Source: Zingiber officinale (lineage: Eukaryota > Streptophyta > Magnoliopsida > Zingiberales > Zingiberaceae). Taken from it: a DNA stretch of 64,000 nucleotides. The position numbers and the translations under genes were made by a program. Below are positions 46,973-58,590 of the stretch, in pieces. Each line of letters opens with the position of its first letter. Within the stretch, counting starts at the first letter, position 1. The DNA is taken from assembly GCF_018446385.1 (NCBI RefSeq), contig NC_055998.1:19151173-19215172 (forward strand). The letters are read 5' to 3'. The notes beneath the pieces were generated by a model. It was given only the letters and a program-made list of their open reading frames with translations. It was not told the origin of the DNA and did not search any database.

Positions 46973-47497
46973 TTACTCAAGAGGAACCTCTACTTCACCA
47001 TCGGAGATATCCTGCTGAAGGTCCTTGGGGCCCTTGTCGTCGACGGTGCAGCCTATAGACACGCAAGTTCCGAGAATCTCCTTGACAGTGTCAGAGAGGT
47101 CCTTGGCCATAGACCTGGGGCGCATCACCCTGGCGATCTCGATAACATTGCCCAGTGAGATATTTCCGTTATGATTGATGTTCTTGGTCTTCTTGCGATC
47201 ACGCTCGTGCTCCTTGAGGGCCTTGATGATTAGGGTCACGGCAGAGGGGACGACGATGACTTTGGCCTGGCGATTCTGGACGGTGAGCTTGGCAGTGACT
47301 CGAATGCCCTTCCAGTCTTTGCCAGTCTCCTTGGCTATGTCCTCTCTGATCTTCTTCGAGGAGAGACCCAAAGGGCCAATCTTTGGTGCGAGAGAGCTAG
47401 TTGCCCTGACCTCACTGCAATCAAGAGTGAAAATTACAAGTCGTGGAGAGGAGAGTACACCGTCGTGTCGTGGAGGAAGATCCAAAGGAGGCGGCAT
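46973..47497 (-). pseudogene. RPL12: Captured ribosomal protein L12 (uL11) with a replaced N-terminus
   Basis: From residue 30 or so the frame is ordinary plant cytosolic L12: [65 protein letters not shown] and a C-terminal [13 protein letters not shown]. The first 30 residues ([17 protein letters not shown]) are foreign. They begin at the block shared with 46184-46265, and GATTGCAG sits just before the join, like a splice acceptor. The 174-codon frame is fully open. L12 helps form the GTPase stalk base of the 60S subunit. Substitutions at otherwise conserved positions (VMRPRS, STGK changes) suggest relaxed constraint. Confidence 0.85.
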
Positions 47498-48657
47498 CCA
47501 TGTGAAGAGATTGTACGAGGAGAGGGAAAGAAAAATGGCTTAGGGTTCGGGAATACTAAGGGGAAAATAAGACACCGAAAAGATTTGCGGAGAGGGGGGA
47601 AAAGCAAAATTGTGAGAGGGAAAATATGAAACGAATACAATAGAACGGTTTTATGAAAACTATTGTTGTATCCCCTAAAAAAGCACTTAAAGACAATAGT
47701 TTTAGATAACCGTTGTAAAATGCATTGTTGATTTTAAAAAAAGTTGCTCAACGACAACGATTTTCACAAAACTATTGTCTTTTGTATTTTATGGGAGCTC
47801 AAAGACAACAGTTTTATCTAAAATCATTGTCTTTTATCAAATTTACAACAGTTTCATCTAAAACCGTTGTCTTTGTGATATTGTCGTTTAACATTTTTGT
47901 TGTAGTGCCTCTAGTGTGGTTTAACCAAAGAAGAATTGAACCGGGTCGGTCCATTGAACAGCGCAAAGGAGTTGTAGGAAAAATTGATCAAGCTGCACGA
48001 GGGCACTTCCGACACTATGGTAAGCAAACGAGACTTAATTTTGAATAAACTTAACAATATTAAAATGTATGATAGTGAGTCAGTGAGTCCACTGCTCGGA
48101 TCCAAGACCTACTCAATGGTCTCCAAGCAATCGATCAGAAGGTAGAAAATCGTGATATTATAAGGTATGCCCTCAATATTTTTCCAAGGAATACTTTGTG
48201 GGCATCCATGGTAGATACTTACAAAGTTTCCAAGGATCTCTCTCAAATTATGTTAGATGAATTATTTTCAGAATTTGAATTACATGAACAAACTAACACA
48301 CTTATGGCCGAGAAAGGTATTGCTTTGTTTGCAGGTACAAGCAAAACAAAAGCGACTAAAAAAAAGTACCCAATCAAACTCAAGTCCAAAGACGAATCAG
48401 ACTCAGAAGAAGATGATGAAATTGCCACTAAACTCGTGAACCTAGTTCGGAAGTTATGCAAGAAAAAGAAGGGGTTCACTAAAAGAGAGATTAAGAAGGT
48501 GATCCAGTCAAAGACGACACAACCAAGTCCAAAAGCCAAGTTCGAAGTTATCTACTACGGGTGCAACAAAAAGGGGCATATCAAGGCAAACTGTTCAAAC
48601 CAGAAGGAAACAAAGAAGCAAAGCAAAAAAGAAAGCGCTATAAGCAATGTGGGATGA

Positions 48658-51206
48658 GTCGTCTTCATAAGACTCTGACGAAGATCTCCGACAGACAAGC
48701 CTCCTCTCACTTCCAGCCCGGGAACAAGTTGTCGAGTCTGAATCCAAGACAAAATTGGAAGTCGAGTCCGAGCGAAGCAATGGATCCGCATCCGGTTTAG
48801 AGGGTTCACAATCCACTATAAGAATTTCCTTAATTAGATCTCATAACCTGATCTCGTACTTGTCTAGAAAACTAGCTAAGTCCAACCTCTGGGTCGTCAC
48901 TCTAAGAGGATGTCAAAGCCCTTAAGGAAGTGATTAACCCAAGCTCTTTGATTGAATCGGTTCAAGTTGGAAGTTCAACTCAAGTCCAATAATTTGAGGA
49001 AGAAAATTCCAATTTAAAAAGTCAAGTCAAGGAACTCAGGGACTCTTTGGAATGATTCACTTTGAGTTCCAAGAACCTTGACCTAATTCTTGGGAAACAA
49101 AGGGTCGTATACAATCAATCCGGACTTGGATATAAGGCCAAATGTAAATTTAAATCCTACCTGTCTCTTGTTAATCGAACGAATAGTAAAATGGTCCAAG
49201 CATAGGTCCCCAAGTCTTAGTTAACCAAGTTGGACTTGATCAATGTTGGATCCCCAAAGATCAAATACATTGTCTTGATAGACCTTATCAAGGATATGAT
49301 CCAGGGGAGCCAACAGAAAGATCATCTTTATTATTAAGTAAATTTGTTTGATGAATGATATATTGCTTACCTTATACATGCTTAGATTAGGATAGATAAG
49401 GACTTAGTCTTGACCGACACTTGATTAGTTAGACCAAGGATTCTCAGAAAGAAAATTAAATATTTAATTTCTTTAAAAGATTTTATCTAGAAGTGGGTGT
49501 TGTTCCAATATCCAAGAAGGCCTAATGCCTCGCCATATCCTATAAGTCAATTATTGAAATGAATATTTAATTTACTAACTGTTAAACCTTAGTCTAACTC
49601 AAATATAAATCAATCCTTAGACGAATCTAAATTGAAGATTAAAATTAACCATCTCACAAAACTCATAAAATTCCCTAATTGGTAATTTAGAAAAAGGTGA
49701 AATGAATTAGATTAACTAAAAATAACTTAAATCAAAATTAAAACTAAATTAAATATAATCAAAATTAACTTAAATCAAAATTAAAACTAAATTAAATCTA
49801 ACCAAAACTAACTTAAATCAAAATTAAAATTAAACTAAATCTAACCAAAATCAAACTAAATCTAACCAAAATTAACTTAAATCAAAATTAAAACTAAATT
49901 AAATCTAACCAAAACTAGCTTAAATCAAAATTCAAACATAAATATCTGTTCAAAATTCAAATTTAAACATTTTCAAAATTGAAATATAAATAATTGTTCA
50001 AAATTCAAACTTAAAATTAATTTAAAAACTAACTTAACTTCATCTCACACAAACTCATAATCTGAATATGTTTGATAATATAAAATGAGTGAGATGAAAA
50101 ATCAAGAAAATAGATAATTACTTCTATGCATTTATACTTAAGTTTTTCATACTTGGACTCTAGGGTCATAGTCATTAATCAAGGCATTAATTGAATTATT
50201 TAAGCTCACTATCCCCTACAAATTACTTAAACTTTTTAAGAGAGAGAGAGAAATAGGGAGTTAATTTTTTTTGGGTGATATTCAAAAGATTTATAAGTTA
50301 AGCTTTTTAAAAATCAATTACTTTTTCAAAATTTTATAAAAATCTTTTTAAACGTAAGTACTTAACTAAGTTTTCATTAAAAAAAAAGCTAAGTACTTAA
50401 CTGAGTCTTTATCAAAATTTTTTTGAAGTTAAGTACTCAACTAAGTTTTTAACTAAGTCTCTTTTCAAAGTTAAGTATTTAACTCAGTTTTTATGAAAAT
50501 CTTTTTCTTCATCTAAGTATTTAGCTAAATATGTTTCAAAGAAATCATTTTCAAAAAGCTAAATATTTAGTAAGTTTTTTTTTCTCTCAAAGCTAAGTGT
50601 TTTTCAAAGAAATCATCTTCAAAAGCTAATTAGTTAGCTAAGGTTTTTTTTAAAAAAAAACACTTTTAAAACTAAGTATTTAGCTAAGTATTTTTTATAG
50701 AAATTATGTTCAAAGCTAAATTTTTTTTAAAAGAAAATCTTTCCAAAGCTAAGTATTTTTCAAAGATATCCTTTTTAAAGCTAGGTATTTAGCTAAGTAT
50801 TTTTCAAAGACATTCTTTTCAAAGTTAAATATCTAGTAAGTTTTTCTAAGAACCTCATTGAAAGCTAAATACATGTTTTTTTTGAAAAGAAAAGTAGAGT
50901 GCTACTTTTAGGGGAGCTTAAAAGAAAATATTAAAAAGTCAACTTCTCAAAAAAAATTATTTTCGACTTTTCTCTCTACTTAATAATTTTTTATATATGT
51001 CAAAAGGTAAAAAAGGTATTAAAAGTAAAGTAAAAAGTCTTATTTTGAGAAAAAGTAATACTTAAGGGAAGTGAATAACATTTATTTTTATCTTGAAAAA
51101 TGCTACTTGAAATTTACTTGGTATTTTTTTTCCATTTTCTCTTTTCGAATGTTGTTTGTTTTTACTTAACTTTGAACTATATTGTCATAATAAAAAAAAA
51201 TGAGAT
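48658..51206 (+). other. Non-coding 3' internal part of unit 2
   Basis: Diverged counterpart of 35810-39011. It has broken post-gag frames, AAATCAAAATTAAAACTAAA repeats at 49690-49970 and AAGCTAAGTATTTAGC repeats at 50330-50860. A degraded polypurine tract adjoins LTR 3. There is no gene and no LINE insertion here. Confidence 0.7.
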
Positions 51207-52412
51207 TATTGGTGCAGGGAGCATCAGACGATTGAACATATGTTTTGATAATGGCAAAAGGTTCAAAGTTAAGGTTATTTGTTATTTAACAAATATGAAT
51301 GAGCTTATAGGAAAGTCCTAAGTATTCTTAGACAAAAAGTTCTAGTGGATTCTAGGCAGGTGGAAAATCCTACGGGGAGGTAACCCTAGGTCCTAGGGGG
51401 TAGTAATCCTAGATTATGGAAAGTCCTAGCTGCGATTAGGCAACGAAGACTTGGCGGGTCAAGGACTTTGGGCAAAATCTTAGAATTGAGGACTCTAGGC
51501 GAAAATCCTGGGGTCGCAGACCAGGTGGAAGACTGGACGAGTCATGGAGTGGACGTTCAGCATGAAGTCTCGGACGCTAAGCAAAAGTCCAGACATTTTG
51601 GAGGACCGGTTTGACAAAAGGTAATTTCTCCTGAGAGGAGTTGGTGAGGACGCGTTCCCTTAAGAGGGAACAGTAGGAGTCTGTTCGACCTAGAATTTCA
51701 GCGAAACTCAAAATTAGGATCGGGCGGTCCAAAAACTATCAAAACTTATATTTCCTTATATATTATTACGTTGACTAACCTTGTTTTGTAGGAAATTGAA
51801 CGAAAACTGGTGGTCCGGGCGCCCGGAGTTGCTCCGGGTGCCCGGGAAGCTTTCGCTTGGGCGAGGCGCCTTCGCGGTTCGAATGCCCGGAGCTGGTCCC
51901 GACACCCAGAATTCCAAACTTTATATCATTGTCAAGCTAGAGCACGCTGATTGGATAGGCCTACGTCACGGTCCAGGCACCCGAAAGGGATCCAGACGCC
52001 CACGACAGCCTATAAAAGCAGCATTTGACCTGCCCATCAAAAACAAGATTCCAAGCAACTTTTGTTTTGTCGTGCTGCTGTGAAAACACTTCCGCGAAGC
52101 TCAAAAGTTGCCCCGCCGACTGCTGTGCTGAAGATTTAAATTTCTGAGTCATTGGCATTCTTTAATTTTTCTAATTACTTGTAATCATTGTACTTATATT
52201 CTTTACGATTGATTAGTAATTATCCAACAAAAGCACTCTCATGTATGGACCTTGGAGTAGGAGTCGTCACAGGATCTGAACCAAGTAAATCTTGGTGTGT
52301 TTGCAATTATTTGTTTTCATCTTTATTCCACTACCTTTACTCTCTCTAATTGTTTTTAATCGAACGTGAAAGCCACGAGCGTTATTTTCCCCTCTAGCGC
52401 AACAATCCTATA
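51207..52412 (+). repeat. LTR 3 (right) of the gag-only chain
   Basis: Starts TATTGGTGCA (first dinucleotide decayed from TG) and ends ATCCTATA (decayed CA), 1206 bp. It contains the GC-rich block with GGTCCGGGCGCCCGG near 51812. The GGTAA duplication follows immediately. Confidence 0.9.
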
Positions 52413-53550
52413 GGTAAAAGCCTACTGGATACCAAAGCCTTGACACTAGTCTTTGAGCTCACGACCTTATTGCAAACCATTATCCGATACTATTTTGTGA
52501 GGGATGTCAAATTGACACACTATATTTTGTCATACAAATTTGAGGATGACCTTCTTGTGATCCAAGCCAAGGCTCGACCATCACTCACTTAGAGAAATAC
52601 TCTACCGCAACTAAGAGAAACTTCTTCTAGTGAGGTCATGTTGGGGAGGAACCCACGATATACATTCTCCATTGGTTAAAAGAGTAAGATATGGAGGTCT
52701 TCAACAACTCAGTGGGTTGATGAGGCAGAGTTTGATGCTTCAGACAATTGTGGCAAGTACCGACTAGTCGAGTTGTGTCAGCTTATAACATAGGCCAAAA
52801 GTATCTAGCTAGTAAGACCTTTCATGTCAAAGTTTGACTCCCAATATGATTTTCGTAGCAACCTCGATAGATCTCTCCCATGACATAATCAATGTTTTCA
52901 AAGCTTAAATACATGATAAGGTGGCGAGAAAAAGCATGCTAGTATAAGACATCCTCCACTAAAGTGAATCGTGCAACACGTCTTTTGAGAGTCCTAACCT
53001 ATTTAGAGTTATCGGGCAGGGTCTCATGTCTCAGGAAGGAAATGAGAGGAGTTCTCCAATCAGTCTGGCCACCTGAGTGAGGTCTGTGATTAATGTGAGC
53101 AACCAACTGATCTTGTATTATAGGCTCTTCCACTTTCCAAGTAGTCAAGGCACTAGTCATTTTAGCTAACTCATCTGCCTTTTGATTTTTTGGTCAGGGC
53201 ACTTTTTGAAGGACGACTTCCTGAAAGTACTTCTTCAACTTCTCAAAGGCTTCAGTATAACATTGGAATCCATCATTACAAATCTTAAAAGTGCCTTCAA
53301 GCTATTGTGTTGCTAACTGCGAGTCCAAGTGAATGAGGACTAAGATGGCCCCCACATGCTTGGCTACTTATAGGTCAACAACAAAGGTATCATACTCGAC
53401 CTCATTGTTTAAGGCTTTGAAATGAAGCCTTACTGCCAATTATAGCGTGTCTCCTTGAGGCGAGCATAGCAAAACTCCAACTTCGCTTCCCTTCATGGTG
53501 GCTGACCCATCCACGATGATCTTCTAGGTCGCTTGCAATTCCTAGTCGGA
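52413..53550 (-). mobile_element. Tat-like Ty3/gypsy pol remnant: RNase H and integrase N-part
   Basis: On the minus strand 53440-53270 gives a broken RNase H (NNEVEYDTF, LIHLDSQLAT). Next, 52780-52640 gives an integrase zinc finger and start of the core (CLKHQTLPHQPTELLKTSI, NQWRMYIVG). It is split from its integrase C-terminus by the gag-only chain, and it carries many stops. Confidence 0.75.
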
Positions 53551-54020
53551 TTAGTTAAAATATGCTATATATTATTTATTTTAACTTCTAAAAGATGTTA
53601 AAATAATAAGAAATAATCAGCAAAACATTCCCCATACGTTTTAGGTTTTTCAAAACCTCTGGTCTACCACAAAGAATGTCGAAAATAATAATGAATAACA
53701 TATTTGGACTCCTTGCAATTTTAGAAATCCACAGGAACTAAAATGGGTGCAATCGAAGCTCTCTAGGTTCATCAGTGGGATTTGATCGAAATCTATTGAT
53801 GGACCTAGAGAGCTCCGATTGCACCTATTTCAGTTCTTGTGGATTTCTAAAATTATAAGGAGTCCAAATATGTTCTTTATTATTATTTTCGGCATTCCTA
53901 GTGGTGGACTAGAAGTTTTGAAAAACCTAAAACGTATGGGGAATGTTTTGCTAATTATTTTTTATTATATTTTAACATCTTTTAGAAGTTAAAATAAATA
54001 ATATATAGCATATTCTAACT
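53551..54020. repeat. 470-bp near-perfect palindrome
   Basis: Centred at about 53785.5. For example 53631-53650 is the exact reverse complement of 53921-53940, and similarity runs to both ends (TTAGTTAAAATATGCTAT against ATAGCATATTCTAACT). A transcript would fold into a long hairpin. Confidence 0.9.
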
Positions 54021-56060
54021 CCTTGCAACATTAGAATTCCACAGAAACTAAAATGGGTGCAATCCGAGCTCTCTAGGTCCATGAGTGGGTTTTGACCGAA
54101 ATCCACTAATGGACCTAAAGAGCTCCGATTGCATCCATTTCAGTTCCTGTGGATTTCTAAAATTACAAAGAGTCCAAATATGCTCTTCATTATTATTTTC
54201 GATATTCCTAGTGGTGGACCAGAGGTTTTGAAAAACCTAAATCTCTTTTTCTTTTTTTCCCATTTTTTTTCTTTTTTTTATTATTAGGCCTGATATCTCC
54301 CATATCTGGTCCATGTTAGGCCTAATACGGGGAGATATCAGGCCCACATTGGGCTTGATAAGATAAAAAAAGAAAGAAAGAGAAATTTAGACCTAGAGAG
54401 CTCCGATTGCACTCATTTCAGTTTCTGTTAATTTCTAATTTTGCAAGGAGTTCAAATATGCTCTCCATTATTATTTTTGGCATTCATAATGGTGGACCAG
54501 AGGTTTTGAAAAACCTAAAATGTATAGAGATTATTTTGTTGATTCTTTCTTATTATATTTTAACATCTTTTAGAAGTTGAAATAAATAATATATAGCATA
54601 TTTTAACTCCTTGCAATATTAGAAATTCACAGAAACTGAAATGGATGTAATCGGAGCTCTCTAGGTCCATCAATGAGTTTTGATCGAAACCCACTAATGG
54701 ACTTAGAGAGCTCCGATTACACCCATTTCAGTTCCTGTGAATTTCTAAAATTGCAAGGAGTCCAAATATGCTCTTCATTATTATTTTTTAGCATTCCTAG
54801 TGGTGAACCAGAGGTTTTGAAAAACCTGAATCTCTCTTTCTTTCTTTTTTTTTTTTAATTTTTTTTTCTTTTTTTTTTTTGTTATTAGGCTTGATATCTC
54901 CCATATCAGGTCCACGTTGGGCCTGATAAGGGAAGATATCAGGCCCACATTGGGCCTGATATGAAGAGATATCAGGCCCACGTTGGGCCTGATATCTCTT
55001 TATATCAGACCTAATAACAAACAAAAAAGAAAAAAAAAGAGAGATTTAGACCTAGAGAGCTCCGATTGCACCCATTTCAGTTTCTGTGGATTTCTAATTT
55101 TGCAAGGAGTTTAAATATACTCTCCATTGTTATTTTTGACATTCCTAGTGGTAGACCAGAGGTTTTGAAAAACCTAAAATGTATAGGGATTATTTTACTG
55201 ATTCTTTCTTATTATATTTTAACATCTTTTAGAAGTTGAAATAAATTATAGATAGCATATCTTAGCTCCTTGCAATATTAGAAATTCACAGAAACTGAAA
55301 TGAATGCAATCGGAGCTCTCTAGGTCATCAGTGAGTTTTGACCGAAACCCACTGATGGACCTAGAGAGCTCCGATTGCACCCAATTTAGTTCCTGTGGAT
55401 TTCTAAAATTGCAAGGAGTCCAAATATGCTCTTCATTATTATTTTTAACATTCCTAGTGGTGGACCAGAGGTTTTGAAAAGCCTAAATCTCTCTTTTTTT
55501 ATTTATCTTTCCTTTTTTTTGTTATTAGACCCGATATCTCCCATATCAAGCCCACGTTGGGCCTAATATGGGGAGATATCAGGCCTAATAACAACAAAAA
55601 AAAAAAGAACGATAGATTTAGATTTTTCAAAACCTCTGGTCCACTATTAGGAATGCCAAAAATAATAATGGAGAGCATATTTGGACTCCTTGTAATTTTA
55701 GAAATCCATAGAAACTGAAATGGGTGCAATCGAAGCTCTCTAGGTCCATCTGTGAGTTTCAGTCAAAACCCACTGATCGACTTAGAGACCTCAGATTACA
55801 ATCATTTCAGATCCTGTAAATTTCTAAAATTGCAATGAGTCTAAATATACTCTCCATTGTTATTTTCGACCTTTCTAGTAGTGGACTAGAGGTGTTGAAA
55901 AATTTAAATCTTTATTTTTTTTCCCTGTTGTTAGACTTGATATCTCTTCATATCAAGCCCATATTAGGCCTAATATGGAGAGATATTAGACCCAACATGA
56001 GTTTGATCTCTTATAACATGTTTGAAAAAAAAAAGAAAAATAAAGAAAAGATAAAAAAGA
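53551..56060. repeat. Tandem array of long palindromes (foldback-type)
   Basis: Four to five units of roughly 600 bp, each built as an inverted repeat. Arm words such as TCCTGTGGATTTCTAAAATT, GAGCTCTCTAGGTCCAT and CCAGAGGTTTTGAAAAACCT appear in both orientations. Symmetry centres are near 53786, 54100, 54690 and 55345, with a weaker one near 55765. Between units lie T-rich tracts and a GGCCTGATATCTCC / GGAGATATCAGGCC inverted repeat. No coding potential. It lies inside the gypsy element. Confidence 0.88.
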
Positions 56061-56270
56061 AGAAGGAAAGAGAAGATACGTTGCATGCATAGTAGGAAAG
56101 AGAAGAGAGAGAAATGACAAAGAAAAAAAAAAGGAAATCAATTAAATTTGTCAGGAGGGTAGAATAGGAAGACCACTGTAAAAAAGGTGCGTCATTTGGT
56201 AAATACTAAAGTAGTATACTTCTTTTGGTAAATTCAAAAACTTAAGTACGCCTTTTGATAAATTACCGTT

Positions 56271-56444
56271 GTCTTTATCTTTATCTTGACCTTGAGTGAC
56301 AAGTTAACATGACTCGTAATCCACGTGGCACGTGGAGGTTTTGTGGGGCGTCAGAAAATCACCATATCAATCTGAAGTGGAGAGCAAGTATAGTACTATG
56401 AGCCTCAAAGTCTGTTGGGCCTCGTAGCCTCGTAGGACAAGTCT
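56271..56444 (+). repeat. Direct repeat of the RING gene upstream region
   Basis: About 174 bp matching 59703-59871: GACCTTGAGTGACAAGTTAACATG, the CACGTGGCACGTG pair, GGCGTCAGAAAA, and CAAAGTCTGTTGGGCCTCGTA. The copy here has an extra GCCTCGTA. (The first phrase is quoted only to show the block.) It lies 3.4 kb upstream of the other copy, inside the gypsy/foldback complex. Confidence 0.85.
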
Positions 56445-57330
56445 CATTGATCATTCTAGATATCAAGGATAGAAGGATTGAGTCATACAAGATAATAGAT
56501 ACGGAAAGATTAGGTCAGATCTCGACATTCTCATCATTTGAGTAACAATGATGTTTTACTAGATGTCACTCAATGCTTATGTATCTAAAATATTTTTAGA
56601 GATGTTACCGATATTACGAGAACCTATTGGGTGACATACAAAGAACATGTTAATTTGGAGATGGGTTTATATGATGAATCATTGGATTAAGTCTAATCTA
56701 AATTAGACTCACTGAGTTAGACTCAATGGGATCCAGCTATTGGTTTGAGTCAAATTTGAATTATACTCATTGAGTCAATTCAGATTGATGAGAATCAGTA
56801 AGTTAGACTCATTGAGTGACTTGGTGAATTTGAATTCACCAAGGAAGAGGAATAGTCAATTTTGAATTGATTATGCATTGGATGAAGACTAAAAGACATA
56901 TTGGATTAATGGAGTATTAATATCAATTAAGACAATTGATTGAATGAATACAAAAGGCCTTTTGATTCATTTTTGTGGAAGAGATACTTGTGTTCTTGCT
57001 TGTCTTCTCCTTCTTCTTCCTCCTTAGCCGAGACCACTTAGTTGGTTGCTAGCACAACCTTAGGTGGTTCTTCTTCTCCAAGTTTGTGAGTTTATGAGGC
57101 ATATGGAACGTATTCGTGTGGATACCGGAAGACGCGTGAACACTTGATTGTGTTGAGATCCACCAAAGACAAAGTTACTGTCGGGAGTTTATATTTACAC
57201 AACAAAAGTAGAACCCTCAATTCAATTAGTATATGGTTTCCTTCTCATGGATCTTCTGGAAAGGATCTTGATAATTTTCCACTATGCTTGTGTTGCTTTG
57301 CACTCAATATCCTAACATAGACATAGGGGC
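56445..57330. other. Unassigned AT-rich insert in the gypsy element
   Basis: Contains repeated GAGTTAGACTCA(A/T)TG(A/G)G phrases at 56700-56830 and no gene. It may be a fragment of another LTR, but I cannot name one. Confidence 0.4.
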
Positions 57331-58564
57331 TCTCCCACCACCGACTTGGACAGAATGGGTAGGTTAGTCAAATAAGCCTTCAGTTCTGTGAAAGTTTGTT
57401 CACATTTCTCGTCCCATGTGAATCAGATGGCCTTGCACAACACCTTGAAAATGGAAGACTCTTCATGGCTTATTGGGAAATAAACCGCGACAATGACGTG
57501 ATTCACCCAACTAGTCATTGTACTTCCTTGATGTTCCTCGGGGAGGTCATGTTCTGCAAGGCTTGAACTTTTTTCAAGTTGGTCTTTATCCCTCGCTCAG
57601 TGACTACGTAGGTCAAGAAAAGTTTGCTTCTAACGCCGAATAAACACTTGGCAGGGTTCAACTTGAGTTTATACCTTCGCAAGGTGTTACATGTCCCTTT
57701 CATGTCATTGATCAAGTTCTTCACTCAGGCTGACTTGATTAGGTTCTCGTCAACATAGACTTCGACGTTATAGCCAATTTGGTGCTTGAAGACTCAGCCC
57801 ATAAGTTGTTGATAAGTGACTCCTACATTGTTTAATCCAAATGACATAACAATATAATAGAAGGTTCAGTTAGAAGTGATGAAACTAACATTTTCTTAAT
57901 CTTCCACAACTAAAGGGATCTGATGATACACTTAATATGTTTCTAACATGCAAATGAGCTCACACCTTGAAGTTGAGTTTACTAGTTGGTTGATCTAGGA
58001 GAGGGGATAGCAATCTTTAGGACAGGACTTATTGAGGTCATGGAAATCAAAGCAAACCATCATTTATCTCTTTGTTTGGGTACAAGGATCACATTTCCTA
58101 GCCAAGAGGGAAACTGGACCTCTCGGATGTGCTTTGCTTCTAGGAGATTGCTGATCTCTGTACAGATCACTTTGCCTTGCTCTGGTGATAAGGGTCGCTT
58201 CTTCTATTAAACCAGCCTAGACTCAAGAAGGATATTGAGTCGATGCTTTATCACAGTGGGTGCTACTCCCATGACTTCACGTGGCAACCAAGCGAAGATG
58301 TCCTTATTTCAAGCAAGATAGATGACTAGTTTCTCTTTAAGTTGAAGTACCAAATCAGCCACCACCTGAATAACAGGTCAGGTTGGCTAGGTACAATTTG
58401 AACTTCCTCTTTTTCATGGATTAGTTGAGGAATGGATGTGCTTTGTAAGGAGATGACCTCTCATCCTTTTGCCTTTCATGACTTCTTGTAGCTTCTCTCC
58501 TCAACGAAGTCGCGGCTGTCAGCGATTCTTTTAGTGTTAACTATCACATCGTCTTAATTCAGAG
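57331..58564 (-). mobile_element. Tat-like Ty3/gypsy reverse transcriptase remnant
   Basis: On the minus strand, starting near 58080, the frame shows CFDFHDLNKSCPKDCYPL (RT), then near 57700-57515 LNPAKCLFGVRSKLFLTYVV, ERGIKTN and SPRNIKEVQ. The connector follows (CEQTFTELKAYLTNLPILSK). Several stops and shifts disable it. The order with the fragments at 52413-53550 and 32392-33350 is that of one gypsy element. Confidence 0.82.
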
Positions 58565-58590
58565 TTCCCACAAATAGTGTCAATTTATTC
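58565..58590 (-). other. Putative gypsy primer-binding site
   Basis: On the minus strand AATTGACACTATTTGTGGGA resembles the TTGGCGCC-GTCTGTGGGA type seen in Tat-group elements, with several changes. It marks the border between the internal region and the 5' LTR. Confidence 0.5.

Larger units (their letters stand above)
40745..47907. mobile_element. Non-autonomous CACTA (En/Spm) element carrying host gene fragments
   Basis: The ends are CACTACAACAAAAA and its inverse TTTTTGTTGTAGTG, flanked by the 3-bp duplication CCT (40742-40744 and 47908-47910). Both subterminal zones (40770-41200 and 47640-47895) are full of ACAACGG / CCGTTGT words in both directions, the usual transposase-binding arrays. 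No transposase is present. The interior holds fragments of three unrelated host genes on the minus strand: RMC1/Mic1-like, PAA1/HMA6-like and ribosomal protein L12. It also carries a nested SINE and a MITE. Confidence 0.93.
40513..48657 (+). pseudogene. gag of unit 2, split by the CACTA element
   Basis: The 5' part (40513-40744) starts with a true ATG (MAYKEGYSTTHPP) but has a 1-bp loss near 40590. The 3' part resumes at 47908 and ends with TGA at 48655-48657, including the acidic stretch and a knuckle with one missing Cys (YYGCNKKGHIKANC). The 7163-bp CACTA insertion lies between them. Removing one CCT copy gives the same sequence as in unit 1. Confidence 0.88.
33356..52412 (+). mobile_element. 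Chained gag-only copia element: LTR-internal-LTR-internal-LTR
   Basis: Three related LTRs (33356-34639, 39012-40256, 51207-52412) alternate with two internal regions. Both internals begin with an initiator-Met primer site and gag, then a long AT-rich non-coding 3' part with no pol. The whole chain is flanked by one 5-bp duplication GGTAA (33351-33355 and 52413-52417), so it behaves as a single insertion. Later insertions are a LINE fragment in unit 1 (about 37600-38094) and a CACTA element in unit 2 (40745-47907). Gag alone implies dependence on a partner element; the SIRE-like element has a related Gag. Confidence 0.9.
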
